64,000 bases of DNA from assembly GCA_023213315.1 (NCBI GenBank), contig JAKCPI010010880.1, forward strand, positions 62,001 to 126,000, in the 5' to 3' direction. The notes under the pieces are model-generated. The model was not told the DNA's origin. It worked only from the letters and a program-made list of their open reading frames with translations, and searched no databases. Within the stretch, counting starts at the first letter, position 1. Each line of letters starts with the position of its first letter. Source of the DNA: Euborellia annulipes. Lineage: Eukaryota > Arthropoda > Insecta > Dermaptera > Anisolabididae. Positions 60,747 through 64,000 of the stretch are shown in pieces. The position numbers and the translations under genes were made by a program.

Positions 60747-61109
60747 CAAGGTTGGGCAAAATCCTTTAAAAAGGATTAGCGATCCGATCTGCAAATGCGG
60801 GCATTTCGGACGATCCGATCCGCGATTCGAAAATCCGATCTGGACTTGATTTTTAAGAGTTTGATGAATCAAAAGAATATACCGGTACATATTTATTAAA
60901 AAGTAAAAAATCTTAAAGAAATGGCAATCCTTTGGAAAGGATCGCAAAAATCCAGGATTGTTACTTGATTTGTTAAAGGAGAAAAGGATTAGCGAACCTA
61001 CCCTAGATTCCAGATCCAAGATCACTCCCAAATTAAGGGTTCGATCCAGATTCAAAGATGGATCGGATTGGATTTAAATCCAAAAGGATCGCGATCTTGC
61101 CCAATCCTG
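60747..61109. mobile_element. hAT element, 8-bp TSD
   Basis: CAAGGTTGGGCAAAATCC and GATCTTGCCCAATCCTG, flanked by CCTGCAAG / CCTGCAGG (7 of 8). The interior is rich in GATCCGATC repeats. The minus-strand ORF over it is not a gene. Confidence 0.8.
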
Positions 61110-61289
61110 CCTGCAGGTCACCCTTCTCAGATTCATACATTCGGTGGGAATACCAAATTGCAGATAATTGGAACTCAAAAACTACAAATTATCCGGGAAT
61201 TTATATAAGGTTTATATAAAAGAGAGCTTTACAAGTCGGCCTTCTACTATAATAGCAGAATGTCTACAAATACACAGTTGCAATGCACA

Positions 61290-61935
61290 CGACTACCAAC
61301 TAGTGTGAGCAGTTTTGTCACTTTTTTTTCGGAGAGAAATGTAATACCCGGTAAAAGTGGCCCACCTACATGGACATTACAGATATATATTTTTTTTTCA
61401 AATCGGACAACATCTTCTGTGAGAATTTTACCTCAAAGTTTCGAAATTTCGACTGAAAATCCCAAAATTGTCATTTGGTTTATATTAATTTGGGTTATAA
61501 AGCGACCATATTTTTGGATAACGAGATGTCACTTGCGATGAAACTTACATTCTAGCCTCAAAATGCCAGTTATATGCCCTTGTATGAGCCAGAGATGCCT
61601 GGGGCCGAAAACGGGGCAAATTCAGTAGCGTCCAGAGGAAGAATCTCTGGCGCTTCCAGGGGCATATAACTGGCATTTTGAGGCTAGAATATGTTTCCAT
61701 CACAAGTGACATCTTGTTATATGGTCGCTTTATACCCAACTAAACTTAATGACAATTTTGGGATTTCCAGTCGAAATTTCGAAACTTTAAGGTAAAAATT
61801 CTCACGGAAGATATTGTCCGATTTGAAAAAAAATTTATATCTGTAATGTCCATGTAGGTGGGCCACTTTTGCCGAGTATTACATTTCGCAGCGAAAAAAC
61901 GACCCACCCTAACGACTACTACGTGTGGACTTGGA
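61290..61935. mobile_element. Foldback element with arms of about 300 bp
   Basis: ATGTAATACCCGGTAAAAGT, GGCCCACCTACATGGACATT and TGCCAGTTATATGCCC all recur inverted in the right half, with the centre at about 61620. Arms differ by a modest number of changes. No ORF that respects the symmetry. Confidence 0.7.
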
Positions 61936-61939
61936 CTTA

Positions 61940-63260
61940 GCACTATGTTGTAACTAATGATTAGTGCTAAACCCCGTGTAAACTAGGCTTTAATAAATAA
62001 AATAGAAAAGGTTTAAAAATAATAATTATTATATAATAAAACAAATTAAAATAATTTTTTTCTGAAAAAAAAGGGAAATTAATTGTTAGTCGATTAATGT
62101 ATATTATACTTGTTACCGGTACTAAAATTTTTTCTGAAACAAAAAAGGTTTGTTTTTTTAATTTTCTCGACAATTATAATATACATTAATATTTTTATAC
62201 AAATAAAATGTGTTTATGTTATAAGAAAAAGAGGAAATTAAGAGAGATTAAAGGACAGGACATATTTATGTAAAATAGTTTGACTATTTTTTTTATCTTT
62301 TCAATATTCAATTGTAACTTTATTTTAACAAACACGTTTATAGATTACATTTGGACAACTTGAAGGAAGCACAGCATCCTTCAGAGTTATATTTTTGTAG
62401 AAATAACTAATCTATAGAAAATATTAACCAGAGAAAATTGCTTAGTTCTCTTAGGTTATTTATATCTTGCACTAAACAGAAGATAATTCACCTCATGTTA
62501 TGTTATTAATAGTTATGTTTTTTTGTTTTCTTTATGAAGAAATTTCTTTTTTTCAGACGATAATATTTAATAAATTGGTGGCCTTTGTTTGCTTTTTTAG
62601 TTTTGTTTATTCTACAGTAACTAATTCCAGATAAAAACACACTTTATTTTAAGGCAGGTTTGGACTGTTAAAGCACAGTTTTCATAATAAAAAAACAATG
62701 TGCGTTTTTTTTAAGGTTGATCTGGAGAGGCCATTTAGGATATATCCCATAATTTATATAATTTTTTTTACTTTATTTAAAATTTAGAAAAATTTCTTTT
62801 AAAGAAAAATTAAAAAAAAAAAAAATATTAAAATTAATATAGTCTTTGAGCGTTGCATGTATACGAATTATTTTCAGTCATTAAAAGAAATAAAAATTAC
62901 TATTTCTGATGATTTAAGAAATACCAACTCTAATAATTTAATTACTCTGAGTAATTATGGTAAAAAAATTAAATAGTATACATTGGTAACAAATTTTTTT
63001 TTGCTCTAGTTTTAAAATAAAAATATATAGAATAAGCATTTTAGGAAAATATATTATCATAAAAAAAATGTGACACAAAAAAAAAAAGTTTCGGGACTCT
63101 TACTTGATGAGAATTTGGCAAATAAATAATTATGGTAAAGATCCTTAGTTATGAAAAAAAAAAATATTTGAAATATTCTAAAATATTATGTTATTAAGGA
63201 ATGAATAAATAAAATGAGAATGGGTAAATTGGGTAGAAATAGAGAAAAAGTTAGGATAAG
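61940..63260. other. AT-rich intergenic sequence
   Basis: 3' flank of the minus-strand gene ending at 63266 and further intergenic DNA. No well-placed AATAAA stands out among many A/T runs. Confidence 0.35.
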
Positions 63261-63265
63261 TGAAT

Positions 63266-63475
63266 TCAGTGTGCACGTTTTGTCCCACCACGTGATTTAT
63301 GTCTTCCTCCACCATGCGTACCATTTTTTTCGAAGAGAGCTGAACTTGATGAAGATGAGATTGTTCCTTGTCCTGTTATCTTTGGAGTTATTCGAAATAG
63401 TTGAATTTTGAAATAATCACAAATTTCGTGACAAATTTGCCAATTATATCGCATTAAATCAAATGTCGCCCATGC
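63266..63475 (-). CDS. Terminal exon of an unidentified gene
   Basis: Acceptor TTTTATTCCAG, then 69 codons in phase 0 to TGA at 63268-63266. It opens AWATFDLMRYNWQICHEICD and YFKIQLFRITPKI, a conserved-looking stretch. It is followed by a Ser run and a basic, Gly-rich tail (GGGRHKSRGGTKRAH). I do not recognise the family. Upstream exons lie beyond the window. The basic tail could bind nucleic acid or serve as a localisation signal. Confidence 0.65.
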   Translation of the reverse strand, partial: AWATFDLMRYNWQICHEICDYFKIQLFRITPKITGQGTISSSSSSALFEKNGTHGGGRHKSRGGTKRAH

Positions 63476-63550
63476 CTGGAATAAAAGAAATTTAAACATA
63501 CATTAGTATTCGGTTTCAACAGAAATAAAAAATTTTAATTAAACAAAAAA

Positions 63551-64000
63551 AATCTGGTGTGACTGGTCGCACAGCACACAACTTTCTCTTACCTTCGGTA
63601 ATCGAAAGTTGTGTTCTGTGCTTGTAAAACCAGATTTTATGTGTCGACATATATTTAGTTTCCGCCGGTATTTTAGAATTCAATATGTAAAATTTATAAA
63701 CATGGGAAAATATTTATATTTTGCCGGGGGGCCCCCCCCATTACCATGGCTCTCTTTCCTATGAAGTACAAAAATAAAAAGTGTGCTTCAAACAATTTGG
63801 AGGACAAAATAAGAATATACATTTGAAAGAGCATCTAAAAAATAATTGATTTTTGAATTTTAATCAAAATCGTTTGAGCGAATTTTGAGTAAATCGGAAA
63901 AAAAACTGAAAAAGTACATCAGTAAAGTCTCTTTGGCCGATTTTGTTCAAAAGCTTCGTGTCACGTGCCAGGGGGGTACCTAACTTAAATAATAAAATTT
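63551..64000 (+). repeat. Dispersed GTAAGAGAAAGTTGTG-family repeat, cut by the window end
   Basis: Starts CTGGTGTGACTGGTCGCACA, has the ACAACTTTCTCTTACC palindrome, then the same block order as at 23330-24285. It lies in the intron upstream of the exon 63266-63475. Confidence 0.7.

Noticed and set aside
60657..61055. Minus-strand 132-residue ORF
   Set aside because: It covers a hAT element with GATCC repeats and inverted ends; no domain.
61260..61943. Opposed ORFs on both strands
   Set aside because: They mirror each other across a foldback; the symmetry explains the similarity.
1..64000. CRISPR arrays, operons, ribosome binding sites, prokaryotic origins
   Set aside because: The window is eukaryotic; no regularly spaced direct repeats were seen.
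1..64000. Reverse transcriptase or transposase genes driving these repeats
   Set aside because: No ORF with recognisable RT, GIY-YIG, DDE or hAT dimerisation motifs was found; all mobile elements here look non-autonomous.

Overview
The window is animal nuclear DNA: strongly AT-rich, with GT-AG introns and one dominant gene broken into many short exons separated by kilobases of repeats. The gene is a MADD / Rab3-GEF orthologue (DENN-domain guanine-nucleotide exchange factor, AEX-3 in nematodes), read on the minus strand. The intron repeats (non-autonomous hAT and Tc1/mariner elements, tRNA-derived SINEs, many long foldbacks) suggest an invertebrate. A copepod such as a sea louse is my guess, but nothing in the window proves it.

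Layout. At 1393-1499 lies the last exon of an unidentified plus-strand gene with a Tyr/Gly/Ala/Pro-rich tail, followed by an AT-rich convergent intergenic stretch to about 6.2 kb. MADD fills 6.3-54.6 kb: a probable untranslated first exon near 54.52-54.65 kb, the start codon at 48,991, and 27 coding exons ending at a stop at 6,300, with an AATAAA signal at 6,205-6,210. All exon phases fit together, giving 5,445 coding bases (1,814 residues). Three exons were hidden by short or misleading reading frames: 22,955-23,104, 9,515-9,587 and 8,112-8,158. Two further small exons, 39,167-39,199 and 30,196-30,273, are candidates for alternative splicing. From 54.7 kb to 63.2 kb there is mainly transposon debris, with a possible first exon near 58.57 kb and an ORF fragment near 59.8 kb. 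At 63,266-63,475 is the terminal exon of another unidentified minus-strand gene.

MADD activates Rab3/Rab27-type GTPases through its uDENN-cDENN-dDENN module (exons 48,991 to about 35,480). The long Ser-rich middle is probably disordered, and the C-terminal part carries the death-domain-like segment (20,200-16,543) and a PH-like segment (16,475-15,236).

The most interesting content is in the introns. About two dozen copies of a short motif, CTGANGA - one base - stem - GAAACGTC, match the minimal hammerhead ribozymes known from Penelope-like retroelements. They usually occur as an inverted pair (minus copy left, plus copy right) inside 250-750 bp foldbacks, and five of these insertions, or four plus one ribozyme-less relative, have 12-13 bp target-site duplications. 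Stem I and stem II differ in sequence between families but still pair, which supports a real RNA structure. No reverse transcriptase is present, so these are non-autonomous copies. Around them are hAT elements with exact 8-bp duplications, mariner MITEs with TA duplications, two TTAA-flanked elements and tRNA-derived SINEs, several nested in each other.
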